From Planctomycetaceae bacterium (lineage in GTDB: Bacteria > Planctomycetota > Planctomycetia > Pirellulales > Thermoguttaceae): a stretch of DNA of 5,374 bases. A program made the position numbers and the translations under genes. Below, one piece after another: positions 5,366 through 5,374 of the stretch. The DNA is taken from contig JAIROD010000309.1 in NCBI GenBank assembly GCA_031257725.1, positions 1-5,374 of the forward strand, written 5' to 3'. Each line of letters starts with the position of its first letter. Within the stretch, counting starts at the first letter, position 1. The notes below the pieces were generated by a model. The model saw only the letters and a list, made by a program, of their open reading frames with translations. It searched no databases and was not told where the DNA came from.

Positions 5366-5374
5366 CATTCGGAG

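Noticed and set aside
5279..5374. TTCGGAG direct repeats (5279-5285, 5368-5374) as target-site duplication of the 5303 palindrome
   Set aside because: The left copy is 17 bp away from the palindrome and the right one is 2 bp away; the word also occurs inside the palindrome, so chance is likely.

Overview
This 5.4 kb window looks like chromosomal DNA from an AT-rich, anaerobic bacterium, most likely a planctomycete. The lineage call is an inference. It rests on the 521-residue membrane protein, whose layout (paired N-terminal helices, an 'R-Q-A-D-x-x-Y-x-F-K-D-R' motif, a third helix, a long coiled coil and a C-terminal 'IPLGxRxxIRRYFExIRP'-type end) is one I associate with Planctomycetes. Both genes also lack a clear Shine-Dalgarno sequence. 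The hydrogenase-type protein points to life in an anoxic, hydrogen-bearing habitat such as gut or sediment.

Layout. The left edge (1-111) is a repeat rich in AATAAGGT, beginning with a perfect 17-bp hairpin. A short leader (112-209) precedes a plus-strand membrane/coiled-coil protein gene (210-1775). A 56-bp convergent intergenic gap with a possible hairpin terminator separates it from a minus-strand gene (1832-3682). That gene encodes a soluble fusion of a 2x[4Fe-4S] ferredoxin, an [FeFe]-hydrogenase H-cluster domain, a further Fe-S domain and a methyl-accepting chemotaxis (MCP) signalling domain. The remaining 1.7 kb (3683-5374) holds no convincing gene but is crowded with repeats: a hairpin at 3861-3892, a two-hairpin REP-like element at 3985-4054, an 8-bp AT tandem repeat at 4055-4086, a 14-unit array of palindromes with about 21-bp period at 4379-4673, a structured region at 4688-5051 with a possible pseudoknot, an inverted copy of the left-edge repeat at 5052-5152, and a near-perfect 63-bp palindrome at 5303-5365.

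How the parts relate. The two genes converge and do not form an operon, and nothing in the sequence links their functions. The hydrogenase-MCP protein keeps the cysteines expected to bind the H-cluster, but has proline where catalytic hydrogenases have the proton-relay cysteine. The simplest reading is a cytoplasmic redox or H2 sensor feeding a CheA/CheW chemotaxis complex. No hydrogenase maturation genes, other chemotaxis genes or transposase are present. The most unusual non-coding signals are the ~100-bp inverted repeats that bracket both genes 5 kb apart, and the helically phased palindrome array.
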